A DNA stretch of 64,000 nt from Pseudomonas mohnii. Its GTDB lineage: Bacteria > Pseudomonadota > Gammaproteobacteria > Pseudomonadales > Pseudomonadaceae. Positions 8,101 through 16,758 of the stretch are shown in pieces. The notes under the pieces were generated by a model, which did no database searches, was not told the origin of the DNA, and saw only the letters and a list, made by a program, of their open reading frames with translations. A program made the translations under genes and the position numbers. Numbering within the stretch: the stretch's first letter is position 1; each line of letters starts with the position of its first letter. The stretch is from contig NZ_FNRV01000001.1 in NCBI RefSeq assembly GCF_900105115.1, forward strand, positions 4,634,501-4,698,500, in the 5' to 3' direction.

Positions 8101-9821
8101 TCAGGCCGGGCGCCCTCGGGCAAATCCACGTCGGTGCGTTGATAGGGGCTGAGGTCAGGGTTCCACAAACGCGTCTCACCGTTTGCCAGTTGCACCGGTT
8201 TCAAGCCTTCGAAAAACGGCGAAAGCTTCGCCTGTACCACATTGCCGGCGGCGCCTGCCGCCGCAAACGCGCCCAACTGGACCACGCTTTCCAGCACGCC
8301 GAGGGCCTGCTCACCGGCTTCGGCCAAGTGTCCCTCGGCCAGGTCGACCAGGCCCTCGACCACGCTATCGGTCAGTTGCCAGGCCGTGTACGCCAGCATC
8401 AGTTGACCGAGGCCAGGCACCAACGGTGTCGCCACCAGCAAGGCAACGTTGAGGATGTCCGAGAGCATTTTTTCCAGGTTGTCCCACCAGGCCCAGCGGG
8501 CCATACGGTCGGCGTATTCGGTGTCGATGGCGATCTCCCGGCCATCGTTGAAAACCTTGTTGAGGGTCTGCCGGTAGCGGTAGCCCCACAGGTCATTGTT
8601 GAAGGTCGTCTCGCGGTCGGTCTTGATGCTCGACACACTGAATTGTAGAGCGGGTTTATCCACAGGGGTTTCGCGCCAGCTCGGCAAGTTGGAACCGGCG
8701 GCCACCGGTTGCCACTTCACCGTGCTCAGACGCGCGTTCAACCCGGCGAAAAAATGCCCGCGTTGCTCATGGGGCACGAACTGACTGAAGAACCGTTGAT
8801 AGCTGTTGGCGGATGCGCCATCGCGCAGCTGGCGTGTCAGTTCAGCCATGAATTCCAGTGACGAAGGGTATTGCTTGAGCGGGTGCAGCGGATCATGGGG
8901 AACATAGGCAATCACCGGGACCGGGCCGCTGGCGATGGCAGTGTCCTCGGCGATCAGGATGATGCCGCTCAAACGCGTGTCCATCATTGCCAGGTTGTAA
9001 TAGGCGATGGGTTTGCCGTTCCACTTCAGCCGTGAACGATCTTCGAGCATGCCTTGCACGACATCAAAGGCCTCCTGGTCGATGTCGTGCTTCATCAGGG
9101 CCATATGCGCGGCGACATTCAGCGCGCTTTTCTGGCTGAGAATGACTTTGTGGCGCAGGACATTGCTCGTCGCTTTTTCGGTGGGTAGCAACGTGTTTTT
9201 GAGGTGCTGTTGGTAGCGGGCGCCGATGTCCAGTTCGCGACACAGGGACTTGAACTGCTCGATGCTCAGTTTTTGCTTGAGCGGTTTGACGTTGAAATGC
9301 CCGCGTTTGTCGGGGCGGGTGATGAACTCCGAGTCCTGGGTAAACGACTCGTCCCGGGAAAAGTTGTGCAGCGCGGCATCGAGCAGCGAGACGGTGCGAC
9401 TGGTGGTGCCGCCAGAAAAATCATGCACCCACCAGGCCGTCTTCACCGGGGCATACAGGCGCAGCCAGGTGTCCTCGACATCGTCATCGACGCCGAAGCG
9501 GTCCTTCAGCGCTTGCTCCAACAGGGGTTTGGCAAAGGCGGAAACATCCTGCACATCACTCAATGCCTTATCGGCGGTGTTTTGCGCGGTCCAGCCGAGC
9601 TGGATGGCTTTTTTCAGCTTGCGGTGAGCGGTGGTTGACGCGTTCCTGTGCCAGTCGGGCAACGTCAGCCTGACGGATTTAAGGGCGTCGACGCGCGATG
9701 GGGAGGTGTTCAGCAGCCAGGCCGGAATGGCCTTTCTGACCTGATGGAAGTGGATGCTTTTGTCGAACGGGGGGATCTCGAGCGGATCTGATCCTTGAAT
9801 CGCCGAGGGGGTAATGGGCAT
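5148..9821 (-). CDS. Giant LRR protein with C-terminal NEL-type E3 ubiquitin ligase domain
   Basis: A 1557-residue effector-like protein. The N-terminal ~900 residues look like the dermonecrotic-toxin-like DUF6543 region common in Pseudomonas, with a hydrophobic alanine/glycine/leucine-rich stretch near residues 450-530. Leucine-rich repeats follow at about 1047-1190 (LKLDNTRF, LRELSAS, LERLRLSDNQI, LEILRLDKNPL). The C-terminal ~300 residues resemble the NEL (novel E3 ligase) domain of IpaH/SspH effectors. The catalytic CxD motif is intact: Cys1325 in VDCADAGAQLFNHMG (codon at 5847-5849). Known NEL proteins transfer ubiquitin to host proteins through this cysteine. The start at 9819-9821 has AAGGA upstream. 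No type III secretion gene is visible nearby and no signal peptide is seen, so the delivery route is unknown. The gene stands alone. Confidence 0.85.
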   Translation of the reverse strand: MPITPSAIQGSDPLEIPPFDKSIHFHQVRKAIPAWLLNTSPSRVDALKSVRLTLPDWHRNASTTAHRKLKKAIQLGWTAQNTADKALSDVQDVSAFAKPLLEQALKDRFGVDDDVEDTWLRLYAPVKTAWWVHDFSGGTTSRTVSLLDAALHNFSRDESFTQDSEFITRPDKRGHFNVKPLKQKLSIEQFKSLCRELDIGARYQQHLKNTLLPTEKATSNVLRHKVILSQKSALNVAAHMALMKHDIDQEAFDVVQGMLEDRSRLKWNGKPIAYYNLAMMDTRLSGIILIAEDTAIASGPVPVIAYVPHDPLHPLKQYPSSLEFMAELTRQLRDGASANSYQRFFSQFVPHEQRGHFFAGLNARLSTVKWQPVAAGSNLPSWRETPVDKPALQFSVSSIKTDRETTFNNDLWGYRYRQTLNKVFNDGREIAIDTEYADRMARWAWWDNLEKMLSDILNVALLVATPLVPGLGQLMLAYTAWQLTDSVVEGLVDLAEGHLAEAGEQALGVLESVVQLGAFAAAGAAGNVVQAKLSPFFEGLKPVQLANGETRLWNPDLSPYQRTDVDLPEGARPDDQGIHPHQGRRILRLDDQHFEVLDDAVTGQPRIRHPQRFDAYAPTLRHNGHGAWVCETENPREWEGTTLMRRLGHSTEGFNDEQLEQIRQISGTEEGALRRMHVENAPPPPLLTDTLQRLSSPPIAPAALPAEIAPLFSDFPELPATVAEQIHAHASATERQRMTEENRLPLRLRTQARELQFETQTVRAAQGLYPSAAITPDTERLVLGTLRFNTDTFGDLRLEIRQDTFDGELRYSVGPEDATRVRVLIPDEAGQYQVRDGEDQPIHEADDFFEAVLQATQENGQNALGYKPGDAEQFREWVMAKSAPPSERRAVLAEPPIRPVAEHETMLLVRGGWLSKEGLTLHERIQDLYPHFSEAEVDNFAAALTEQGEPMKLLEEQENDLNQLRNLIDLWEAQSAGLDADNPTPMRRVRRHIADCLLACFERKNTELGSRTEPHGYALDLSRELLPINLESEWPERPQLKKYLDKVTVLKLDNTRFSAKANGLLKDFPNLRELSASRCELTSLPENIGTLQRLERLRLSDNQIVLDATAVERLKHLTYLEILRLDKNPLGRPVDISRMPRLKVVGLRDTVMTTWPEGTLNKTRPRGFLLDLRDNPISLIPEVVPGSPQAWVVARTRLNVGNLSESNQVNYQAIRRSVALPPEPVVPANSQADWVVNSNYSANHWSDVPGWGVDRANLWSELVDEPQAKRFLNVLLDTQLSADYRAGGPARDQLVQRVWRMLDAVYVDMPLREKLFTMAVAPVDCADAGAQLFNHMGIDVLAYEAHAYSTDPAQLEQKLVTLAKGAARLEQVNEVARADVASRGGNPDEVEVYLAYQTGLAERLDLPWQSKGMLYRPVSGVTDTMIDQAYDTVQALGEGDGLVDRMLEQDFWQTHLNERHASEMQANKTRYQELSDQLDTLRDTQREWAESTSDTQRAALRSRLRELMNDLPAPDTVVFADEPLSDAVFDRLLVDLGDAEKELSRRLTRQAMKRAGQ

Positions 9822-9985
9822 TGTCTGATCGTCCTTTGATCATGAATCGGACGACCAGACTAGGTAGGCATGAGGTCAAAAAAAAGCGCAAAAATCGGTT
9901 TGAATCGGCGCCGTTGCCGGCACCGTTCTCGCAAAATCCAAGAGTGAAAAATACATATGTACCGCCATCCTTCCATTGAGTTCTC

Positions 9986-12900
9986 TCAGCGGCCGGCGGT
10001 GACCTCGGTTGGCTGGCACATGGTGTGGGTGCCCGGTTGCAGGTAAGGCGTGAGGATCGGCGCCATGCCCTTGAGCACCTGCACCGGCAGTGCCGAGGTG
10101 AAGGTGAAATTTTCGGCCGAACGCCCCGGCACGAACGCCGTCAGGGTGCCGAAATGGGTATCGCCGATGTAGAACACGAAGGTCGCCGTGCGGTTGAGGG
10201 ACTTGGAGCTCAGGATCCGTCCGCCGGAACCGATGGCTTCGATACGGTTGTCGCCGGTGCCGGTCTTGCCGCCCATGGCCAGCGGCCTGCCGTCGGGCAG
10301 TTTGAAACTGCCGGCGACCCGCTTGGCGGTACCGGCATCCACCACTTGTGACAGGGCTTCGCGCATGGCGGTGGCGACTTCGGACGGCATGACTCGCTTG
10401 CCGACGACCGGGTCATTGATCAGCTTGGTTTCATAGGGCGTGCCGGCGGCGAAATGCAGGCTGTCGATGCGCAGGGTCGGCATGCGTACGCCGTCGTTGA
10501 GGATGGTGCCGATCAGCTCGGCCAACGCGGCAGGGCGGTCGCCGGAGCTGCCGATGGCGGTCGCCAGCGACGGCACCAGGTGGTCGAACGGATAGCCGAC
10601 TTTCTGCCAGCGCTGGTGGATGTCGAGGAACGCCTCGATCTCCAGCATGGTACGAATGCGGCCGTCACGGGCACCTTTGTGCTTGCTCTTGAATAGCCAG
10701 CTGTAGACCTCCTGACGTTCGAACTGGCTGGCCTTGACGATATCCTTGAACGTGGCGTCCGGGTGGTTCAGCAAATAGCCCATCATCCACAGGTCCAGCG
10801 GGTGGACCTTGGCGATGAAGCCTTGGTCCGGCAGGTCGTAGCTGCCCGGGCCGTAACTGTCGTAGAGCCTTATCAGGCGTTCATCCGTGAGTTTTTCGGT
10901 GAGCTTGGCGCCTGTGAGGTGCGAGCGCACGAAGGTGTTGAAGCTTTCCTGGCTGGCGTGCGGCAACAGGTATCGGTGCACGGCGGCCATGCGGATCGGG
11001 GTGGGGCGCATGCTGTCGAGGAAGGTTTCGAGCCGAGCCTGGGTGTCCTTGTTCTTGTATTTTTTCCAGAATTTGAGCAGGAATGAAGTGCCTTCGCGGT
11101 CGGCGAACGAAGCCAGGTATTCCTGACGACGCGGGTCGCGGTCGTCCTTGAGTAATTCGGAGCTGTTGTTGGGGCCGGAATAGGTGGTGTAGCGCACCAG
11201 GTCGCGCATCAGGCGTATGAACGGCAGGTTGATCGACTCCCGCAGGGCATCGCGCAGTGTCGGCATACGGCCGTTGTCTTCCTTGCGGAAGTTATGGAAC
11301 ACGTGCAGTCCGCCACCGGTGAAAAACGCTTCGCCGGGGCTGGCGGAATATTTGCGGTCCAGCGCCGCACCGAGCATGGGCTGCAGGCTGCGGTCCTTGT
11401 TCTGAATCAGATAATCGACCACCCAGCGGCTCAGGTGATCCTGTTCCGGCACGTCGACTTTCTTCAGTTCCGGGATGGTCATGCCGGCATATTTATCGTG
11501 CAACTCGGCAATGATCTGCAGATAGGTGGTCAGCACGCGCATTTTCGCTGTGGAGCCCAGTTCCAGTTTGCTGCCTTCGTTGATGTCGAACGGTTGATCG
11601 GTGCTGTCGGTCTGCACCCGCACCCGCGAACCGTCCGGGGTCAGTTCGAACAGGGTGAAGCTGTAGCGCACTTGCGTGGTGCTGGTGGGGGTCAACAGCC
11701 GCTCGCCGATCAGGCCGATCTGCGAAGCGAAGGCCGGGTCGGCGAGTTTTTTCAGGTACTCGGTGGCCTGGGTCTGCAGTTCGCCTTGCAGGGTGCTGGT
11801 GGCCGAGAGGTCGAGGCGGTCAAGGTCGTACAGCGGGCGATTGAGCATCCCGGCCAGACGGCTGCGGGCCACGCTGATGCCCTTGTTGGTTTCGATCGGC
11901 TGGATGGTCGGCTGGGTGGCCCAGTCGCGGTACGTCACCTTGCTGGCCAATGCGGCGGCGGCAAACGGGGCGTCGATCACGCCATTCTGGGCCAACAAGC
12001 GAATATGGCTGTCGGTGAGGTCGACCAGTTCGTCGCGACCCTTGGTCAGGTAATGGGACGGGCGGCGCTGGGCGATCATCAATGACAGCATCTCGCGCAA
12101 GGCCAGACCTTTCGCTGCCATGGTTTGCGGGTCTGTGGCGGTGCTGGTCAGTGCTTCGTTGGCCTGGTTGAAATCGGAGCCGTACCACACCCGCAAGCCT
12201 TCGGCCATGCCATGCACTTCCCCGTGACCGGGTACGGCTGACAACGGCACGCTGTTGAGGTAATCGCGAACAATGTTCTGCCGGGCTTCGAGGGTTTGTG
12301 GCCCGGCCTGATAGGCACGCACGGTGGCGGAGATCATCTGGCGGATTTTCTCCGCGCCATTGACCGTCAAGCCATCGGGCGAGTGCCGGTATTTTTCCAG
12401 CTGCGTGGCCAGAGTACTGCCACCGGCGGACTGGCCGGGTACGTGCAGCAACTTGGCAACCTGGGACCAGGCCGCCATGCCGAAGCGTGGCCAGTCCACG
12501 GCAGGGTTGGCCAGGGGTTGTCTGGGGTCGAGCAGAAAGCGGTTCTCGATAAACAACAGGCTGTTGACCACCACCGGCGGGATCGAGGCAAAGCTGGAAT
12601 AGAGCTGTTGCGGATAGTGGTACTGGTACAACGGCGCGGCGCGGCAATCGGTAATCGATAACCCTGCCTGGATTTTCTCGGAATAGGGCACGAACAGGCC
12701 CCTGTCGGTGTAATTCATCAGCGCCGGAGAAAAACGGGTTTGCGCTTCGACGACGAAATCACGCTTGAGCAAACGGGGCAGGAACTCGCCCAGCGAGCTA
12801 TAGCCCAGGCGCAGATCGAACGGGCCGGCGCCAGGGTAGTGAATGGCATCACTGGGGCCGGGTTTGAGTTCATAGTTGAGGGTTTGGGCAAACTTGCTGA

Positions 12901-13120
12901 TCTCTTGCGATTGAAACCTCGACGTGCGCATCTCCTTGGATGCCGCCAGGCCTACGACAATCGCAATGATCAATATCAGCAACCAAAACGCCTTCCACCC
13001 ATGCTTGACGCGACTGCGACGGGGTTTCTCAGGTATAGGCGCTTCATCCACACGTTCAGTCGGGACCACAGTTTTACTCGAATCGGTTTGCCATAACGCG
13101 CCCATAGTCGACTGATCCAT
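9986..13120 (-). CDS. Bifunctional penicillin-binding protein-like transglycosylase/transpeptidase with divergent glycosyltransferase motifs
   Basis: 1044 residues with one N-terminal membrane anchor at about 44-61 (FWLLILIIAIVVGLAA). A GT51-like transglycosylase domain follows (IENRFLLDP at 191-199, GGSTLATQLEK at 233-243), then a penicillin-binding transpeptidase domain. The transpeptidase triad is complete: STAK at 523-526, SIN in the ESINLPF segment, and KTGTG at 952. Class A PBPs polymerise lipid II and cross-link peptidoglycan in the periplasm. The glycosyltransferase signatures are degenerate: the usual EDxxFxxHxG reads ENRFLLDPRQP, and Gln261 falls where the RKxxE glutamate is expected. 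Transpeptidation therefore looks more secure than glycan polymerisation. At over 1000 residues it is longer than PBP1a/1b. It is monocistronic. Confidence 0.82.
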   Translation of the reverse strand: MDQSTMGALWQTDSSKTVVPTERVDEAPIPEKPRRSRVKHGWKAFWLLILIIAIVVGLAASKEMRTSRFQSQEISKFAQTLNYELKPGPSDAIHYPGAGPFDLRLGYSSLGEFLPRLLKRDFVVEAQTRFSPALMNYTDRGLFVPYSEKIQAGLSITDCRAAPLYQYHYPQQLYSSFASIPPVVVNSLLFIENRFLLDPRQPLANPAVDWPRFGMAAWSQVAKLLHVPGQSAGGSTLATQLEKYRHSPDGLTVNGAEKIRQMISATVRAYQAGPQTLEARQNIVRDYLNSVPLSAVPGHGEVHGMAEGLRVWYGSDFNQANEALTSTATDPQTMAAKGLALREMLSLMIAQRRPSHYLTKGRDELVDLTDSHIRLLAQNGVIDAPFAAAALASKVTYRDWATQPTIQPIETNKGISVARSRLAGMLNRPLYDLDRLDLSATSTLQGELQTQATEYLKKLADPAFASQIGLIGERLLTPTSTTQVRYSFTLFELTPDGSRVRVQTDSTDQPFDINEGSKLELGSTAKMRVLTTYLQIIAELHDKYAGMTIPELKKVDVPEQDHLSRWVVDYLIQNKDRSLQPMLGAALDRKYSASPGEAFFTGGGLHVFHNFRKEDNGRMPTLRDALRESINLPFIRLMRDLVRYTTYSGPNNSSELLKDDRDPRRQEYLASFADREGTSFLLKFWKKYKNKDTQARLETFLDSMRPTPIRMAAVHRYLLPHASQESFNTFVRSHLTGAKLTEKLTDERLIRLYDSYGPGSYDLPDQGFIAKVHPLDLWMMGYLLNHPDATFKDIVKASQFERQEVYSWLFKSKHKGARDGRIRTMLEIEAFLDIHQRWQKVGYPFDHLVPSLATAIGSSGDRPAALAELIGTILNDGVRMPTLRIDSLHFAAGTPYETKLINDPVVGKRVMPSEVATAMREALSQVVDAGTAKRVAGSFKLPDGRPLAMGGKTGTGDNRIEAIGSGGRILSSKSLNRTATFVFYIGDTHFGTLTAFVPGRSAENFTFTSALPVQVLKGMAPILTPYLQPGTHTMCQPTEVTAGR

Positions 13121-13213
13121 TCACGCAGATTGATCTGACTTGCCTGAAGCTTAGACGGTGGTTGGCGATGGTGAAAAAATTGTGAACCTCCAACTATCGG
13201 GTTTCTTCTGTTT

Positions 13214-13362
13214 CCTGTGGCGAGCAAGCGTGTCGGATCGCCGCGCCGTCCCGCTCGAGTGCGCAGCCGTCGCAACACCAGGCAACCGGTTCCGTCAGGC
13301 ACAACCCAATGGCAGGGTTTGGGGCCGCTTCGCAGCCCAGCGTGCAGCGCCCTCGCCACAGG
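13214..13362. repeat. REP-like element bounded by 11-bp perfect inverted repeats
   Basis: CCTGTGGCGAG at 13214-13224 and CTCGCCACAGG at 13352-13362 are exact reverse complements enclosing about 127 bp. The ends belong to the GTGGCGAGGG/CCCTCGCCAC palindrome type also seen at 41153-41180. This looks like a two-ended repeat unit (REPIN-type) rather than a gene; the open frames inside lack coding character. Confidence 0.65.
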
Positions 13363-13378
13363 GGTCGCTGCACGCTGG
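13337..13378. repeat. 13-bp perfect inverted repeat
   Basis: CCAGCGTGCAGCG (13337-13349) and CGCTGCACGCTGG (13366-13378) are perfect reverse complements with a 16-nt loop. There is no T-tract. It overlaps the right end of the preceding REP-like element. Confidence 0.7.
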
Positions 13379-13735
13379 AAGTGCCGATCTAGACGCGTCC
13401 ATTGGGTAAAAAAGGCCTGCGTATGGACATGACGACGCACCAATACCGTGCAATACTCGCCGCCACTGTAAAAAGGCGAAAAATCCTACAAAAGTCAGAC
13501 AATTCATCTCCGTGAACCGGGCTTTTGCCGAGAGTTAAGCCTGAATATTGTGGTTTATAGAGTGAAAATAACTGTCTCTGGCTTTTTATACTGCACGCCC
13601 CGCTGATCCTGCAGGTTGTGTCCTGCAGGACGGTTTCGTCCACGAGGCAGAACCGGTTACGGGAAGCAGTGGCTCATCGGCCAATGCTTCAACACTCGGT
13701 GGCTATATCCAATAACAAGACGAGGTGGTACCCCT

Positions 13736-15157
13736 ATGCCAGTTGGCAATCATCTGCCCCACGGCGAGACCGCTCAGGGCGGCCCGCTCAAACGTGAACT
13801 CGGCGAACGGCATATTCGCTTGATGGCACTCGGTGCCTGTATCGGTGTCGGTCTGTTTCTCGGTTCGGCCAAGGCCATTGAGATGGCAGGGCCGGCGATC
13901 ATGCTGTCCTACATCATCGGCGGCCTGGCCATTCTGGTCATCATGCGCGCCCTCGGCGAAATGGCCGTGCACAACCCGGTTGCCGGTTCGTTCAGCCGTT
14001 ATGCCCAAGACTACCTCGGCCCTCTGGCGGGCTTCCTGACCGGCTGGAACTACTGGTTCCTGTGGCTGGTGACCTGTGTCGCGGAAATCACCGCAGTGGC
14101 GGTGTACATGGGCGTCTGGTTCCCCGACGTACCGCGCTGGATCTGGGCGCTGTCCGCCCTGGTCAGCATGGGCACCATCAACCTGATCGCGGTCAAGGCC
14201 TTCGGTGAATTCGAGTTCTGGTTCGCCCTGATCAAGATCGTGACCATCATTGCGATGGTCGTGGGTGGCATCGGCATCATCGCCTTTGGCTTGGGCAACG
14301 ATGGGGTCGCGCTGGGCATTTCCAATCTCTGGACCCATGGCGGCTTCATGCCCAATGGCGTTCAAGGCGTGTTGATGTCCCTGCAAATGGTCATGTTTGC
14401 CTACCTCGGCGTGGAAATGATCGGCTTGACCGCCGGTGAAGCGAAGAACCCGCAAAAGACCATTCCCGATGCGATTGGCTCGGTGTTCTGGCGGATTCTG
14501 CTGTTCTACGTCGGCGCACTGTTCGTGATCCTGTCGATCTACCCGTGGAATGAAATCGGTACCCAGGGCAGCCCGTTCGTGATGACCTTCGAGCGCCTGG
14601 GCATCAAGACCGCCGCCGGCATTATCAATTTCGTGGTGATTACGGCGGCGCTGTCGTCCTGTAATGGCGGCATCTTCAGCACCGGACGCATGCTCTACAG
14701 CCTGGCGCAGAACGGTCAGGCCCCGGCCGGCTTCGCCAAGACCTCGAGCAATGGTGTGCCGCGTCGCGCGTTGCTGCTGTCGATGGGCGCCTTGTTGCTG
14801 GGCGTGCTGCTCAACTACCTGGTGCCTGAAAAGGTGTTCGTCTGGGTGACGGCGATTGCGACCTTCGGTGCGATCTGGACCTGGGTGATGATCCTGCTGG
14901 CCCAGCTCAAATTCCGTAAGGGCCTGAGCGCCAGCGAACGTGCGGGTTTGAAATACCGCATGTGGCTGTACCCGATCAGTTCTTACCTGGCGCTGGCGTT
15001 CCTGGTGCTGGTGGTCGGTCTGATGGCCTACTTCCCGGACACTCGCGTGGCCTTGTATGTTGGCCCGGCGTTCCTGGTGCTGCTGACCGTGTTGTTCTAC
15101 GTGTTCAAGCTGCAACCGGCCCCTGTGTCGCAGGGTGCGGTGCAGTCGGCTTCGTAA
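13736..15157 (+). CDS. ProY/HutT-like amino acid permease (APC superfamily, AAT family)
   Basis: 473 residues with about 12 hydrophobic segments. It carries the family signature near the N-terminus (RHIRLMALGACIGVGLFLGS) and conserved stretches RALGEMAVHNPVAGSFSRYA and GITAGEAKxP-like GLTAGEAKNPQKTIPDAI. It imports amino acids across the inner membrane by proton symport. The sequence is closest in my recollection to E. coli ProY, but substrate cannot be read from sequence. The ATG at 13736 is used rather than the longer frame from 13616 because CGAGGTGG lies 7 nt upstream and the protein then starts in the normal cytoplasmic tail. A strong intrinsic terminator follows. It appears monocistronic. 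Confidence 0.85.
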   Translation: MPVGNHLPHGETAQGGPLKRELGERHIRLMALGACIGVGLFLGSAKAIEMAGPAIMLSYIIGGLAILVIMRALGEMAVHNPVAGSFSRYAQDYLGPLAGFLTGWNYWFLWLVTCVAEITAVAVYMGVWFPDVPRWIWALSALVSMGTINLIAVKAFGEFEFWFALIKIVTIIAMVVGGIGIIAFGLGNDGVALGISNLWTHGGFMPNGVQGVLMSLQMVMFAYLGVEMIGLTAGEAKNPQKTIPDAIGSVFWRILLFYVGALFVILSIYPWNEIGTQGSPFVMTFERLGIKTAAGIINFVVITAALSSCNGGIFSTGRMLYSLAQNGQAPAGFAKTSSNGVPRRALLLSMGALLLGVLLNYLVPEKVFVWVTAIATFGAIWTWVMILLAQLKFRKGLSASERAGLKYRMWLYPISSYLALAFLVLVVGLMAYFPDTRVALYVGPAFLVLLTVLFYVFKLQPAPVSQGAVQSAS

Positions 15158-15176
15158 GTCGTAACGCCTGAAACGC

Positions 15177-15206
15177 AAAAGCCCCGGTCCATTGGCCGGG
15201 GCTTTT
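15177..15206 (+). terminator. Intrinsic terminator after permease gene
   Basis: AAAAGCCCCGG (15177-15187), loop TCCATTGG, then CCGGGGCTTTT (15196-15206). It can act in both directions, which suits the convergent OpgC-domain gene. Confidence 0.9.
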
Positions 15207-15252
15207 GTATTTTTGCAGATCAACCCGGCATCGACAGGCGCACGCGATCTGC

Positions 15253-16392
15253 TCAGGCAGACGCTGTCGCCGTCTGCGATCTTTTGAGGGTCTGATTCAA
15301 GCGCTTGTTGAACTCCAGCCAGGCCCCCAGCAACGCCATCAACCCGGCCCCCACCAGCGCGGTGAAGATCTGCATGGCGAAGGCATCGTCGGTCATCGCA
15401 TTGATCATGTCCGCCAGGGGCGCCAGCAGCACGCCGAGGCAGAAGATTTCCAGGGAAAAACGCCCCATGCGGCAGCTTTGCCGGGCCAGCCAGTTTTTCG
15501 TCCAGCCGGTGTCGGGCAGCAGTTTCGCGGTGACGTAGGCCAGCGCCAGAAAGTGCAACAGGCGCACGGGTGACAGGTTGGTCTTGCTGATCGGGTACAA
15601 CAGGTTGCTCAGGCTGGCCGGCATCAGCGCATCGTGGATCTGCGGCCAGCGCCACAACACCGTCAGCACGCCGGCGACCACAACGTATACCGCTGCCGTC
15701 AGGAACAACGGCTGGCGGATCAAAGGTCGGGTCTCGGGCACGCGCGAGCGCTGTGAGTGAATCGCCGCCGCGCCACCGAGCACGAACAGCAACTGCCAGG
15801 CGACAGGGTTGAAGTACCACACGCCGTCCTTGATGGCGGCCAGGTTCCAGCCCAGCCATTGCGCCAGCAGGTACACCGTCAACGACACCGCGACCACGGC
15901 CCAGGGCTTGCGCACCAGCAACGGCAGCACCAGCGGTAACCCGGCCAGCAGCACGATGTACAGCGGCAGCGGGTCCATCAGGTTCGGTTTGAAGCGCAGC
16001 AGCAGTTCATCGATCAGGGCCTGTTGCGGGCTGGCGATGAAGTGGTGCATGCCCATTTCCTCCACCAGGTCCCGGGTCTCCACGTGACTGTTGGCGAAGA
16101 ACACAATGCCCATCAGCATCGCCAGCAGGAAAATATGCACCACGTAGAGCACCCAGGCCCGGCGCAGGATTTTCACGCAGGTGATCAGGAACCCCTCGCG
16201 GGCCAGGATTTTGCCGTAGGCCAGCACCGCGGCATAACCGGCCAGAAACACGAAGACTTCAGCCGCGTCGCTGAAGCCGAAGTTGCGCAAGGTGATTTGA
16301 CCCAGAGGGTTGTGGGGCACGTGATCCCAGAAAATGAAGATCAGTGCCAGACCGCGAAAAAAGTCGATCCGGTGATCGCGCTCGAACGTCAT
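15253..16392 (-). CDS. OpgC-domain integral membrane protein (acyltransferase-3-like)
   Basis: 379 residues, almost entirely membrane segments (about ten). It begins with RDHRIDFFRGLALIFIFWDH, the typical first helix of OpgC/acyltransferase-3 proteins. OpgC proteins succinylate osmoregulated periplasmic glucans; relatives acylate other glycans. The start at 16390-16392 is chosen because a conserved domain begins directly there; the 76 codons upstream in the same frame have no homology-like character. It is divergent from a GtrII-type glucosyltransferase gene. Whether it modifies glucans or another surface glycan cannot be decided here; opgD is far away at 49.4 kb. Confidence 0.8.
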   Translation of the reverse strand: MTFERDHRIDFFRGLALIFIFWDHVPHNPLGQITLRNFGFSDAAEVFVFLAGYAAVLAYGKILAREGFLITCVKILRRAWVLYVVHIFLLAMLMGIVFFANSHVETRDLVEEMGMHHFIASPQQALIDELLLRFKPNLMDPLPLYIVLLAGLPLVLPLLVRKPWAVVAVSLTVYLLAQWLGWNLAAIKDGVWYFNPVAWQLLFVLGGAAAIHSQRSRVPETRPLIRQPLFLTAAVYVVVAGVLTVLWRWPQIHDALMPASLSNLLYPISKTNLSPVRLLHFLALAYVTAKLLPDTGWTKNWLARQSCRMGRFSLEIFCLGVLLAPLADMINAMTDDAFAMQIFTALVGAGLMALLGAWLEFNKRLNQTLKRSQTATASA

Positions 16393-16758
16393 GACATCAG
16401 GCTCGTAAACGGGGGGGTTAAACAAAGGAGTCCGGAAGGGGCGAAAGGTTGCGCCCCGGCACATCGGCGGCGCGCAGGGTGGCGTGATTCGCCGACAAAT
16501 GCAAAGTCGGGATATTTCGGAATGTCTCGCAGCGTTTAACCGCTGGTCTGAAAGGGCCTCGCGCCTGTGATTTCTGACAGTAGACAAGCTCAAATGTAGG
16601 TGGACGTACTGGGTTCCCACACAGGGTTGTCAGCATGAGACGGGTGCGCAAAGACTTGGCCGGCGACAGGGTGATCGGCGTTGCGAACACGCTGATTCAC
16701 CGCCCCCTCGCTGTGGTCGAGCACAGAGGCGGCGGCAAAGACCGGCACGGGCCTTAGC
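16393..16758. other. 366-bp divergent intergenic region
   Basis: This gap separates the OpgC-domain gene (minus) and the GtrII-like gene (plus). It must hold the promoters for both. I see no clear hairpin, REP or known operator in it. Confidence 0.5.

Larger units (their letters stand above)
13121..13735. other. 615-bp gene-free gap with REP-like repeats
   Basis: A divergent intergenic region between the PBP and permease genes. It holds a ~150-bp repeat-bounded element (13214-13362) and an overlapping 13-bp inverted repeat (13337-13378), listed separately. The AT-richer part at about 13440-13610 probably carries the permease promoter, but no convincing -35/-10 pair was identified. GTCCTGCAGGAC and a second CCTGCAGG lie at about 13606-13630. 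Confidence 0.6.

Noticed and set aside
13703-15859. 718-codon minus-strand frame over the ProY-like permease
   Set aside because: It is antisense to a clear 12-helix permease and has shadow composition without recognisable domains.
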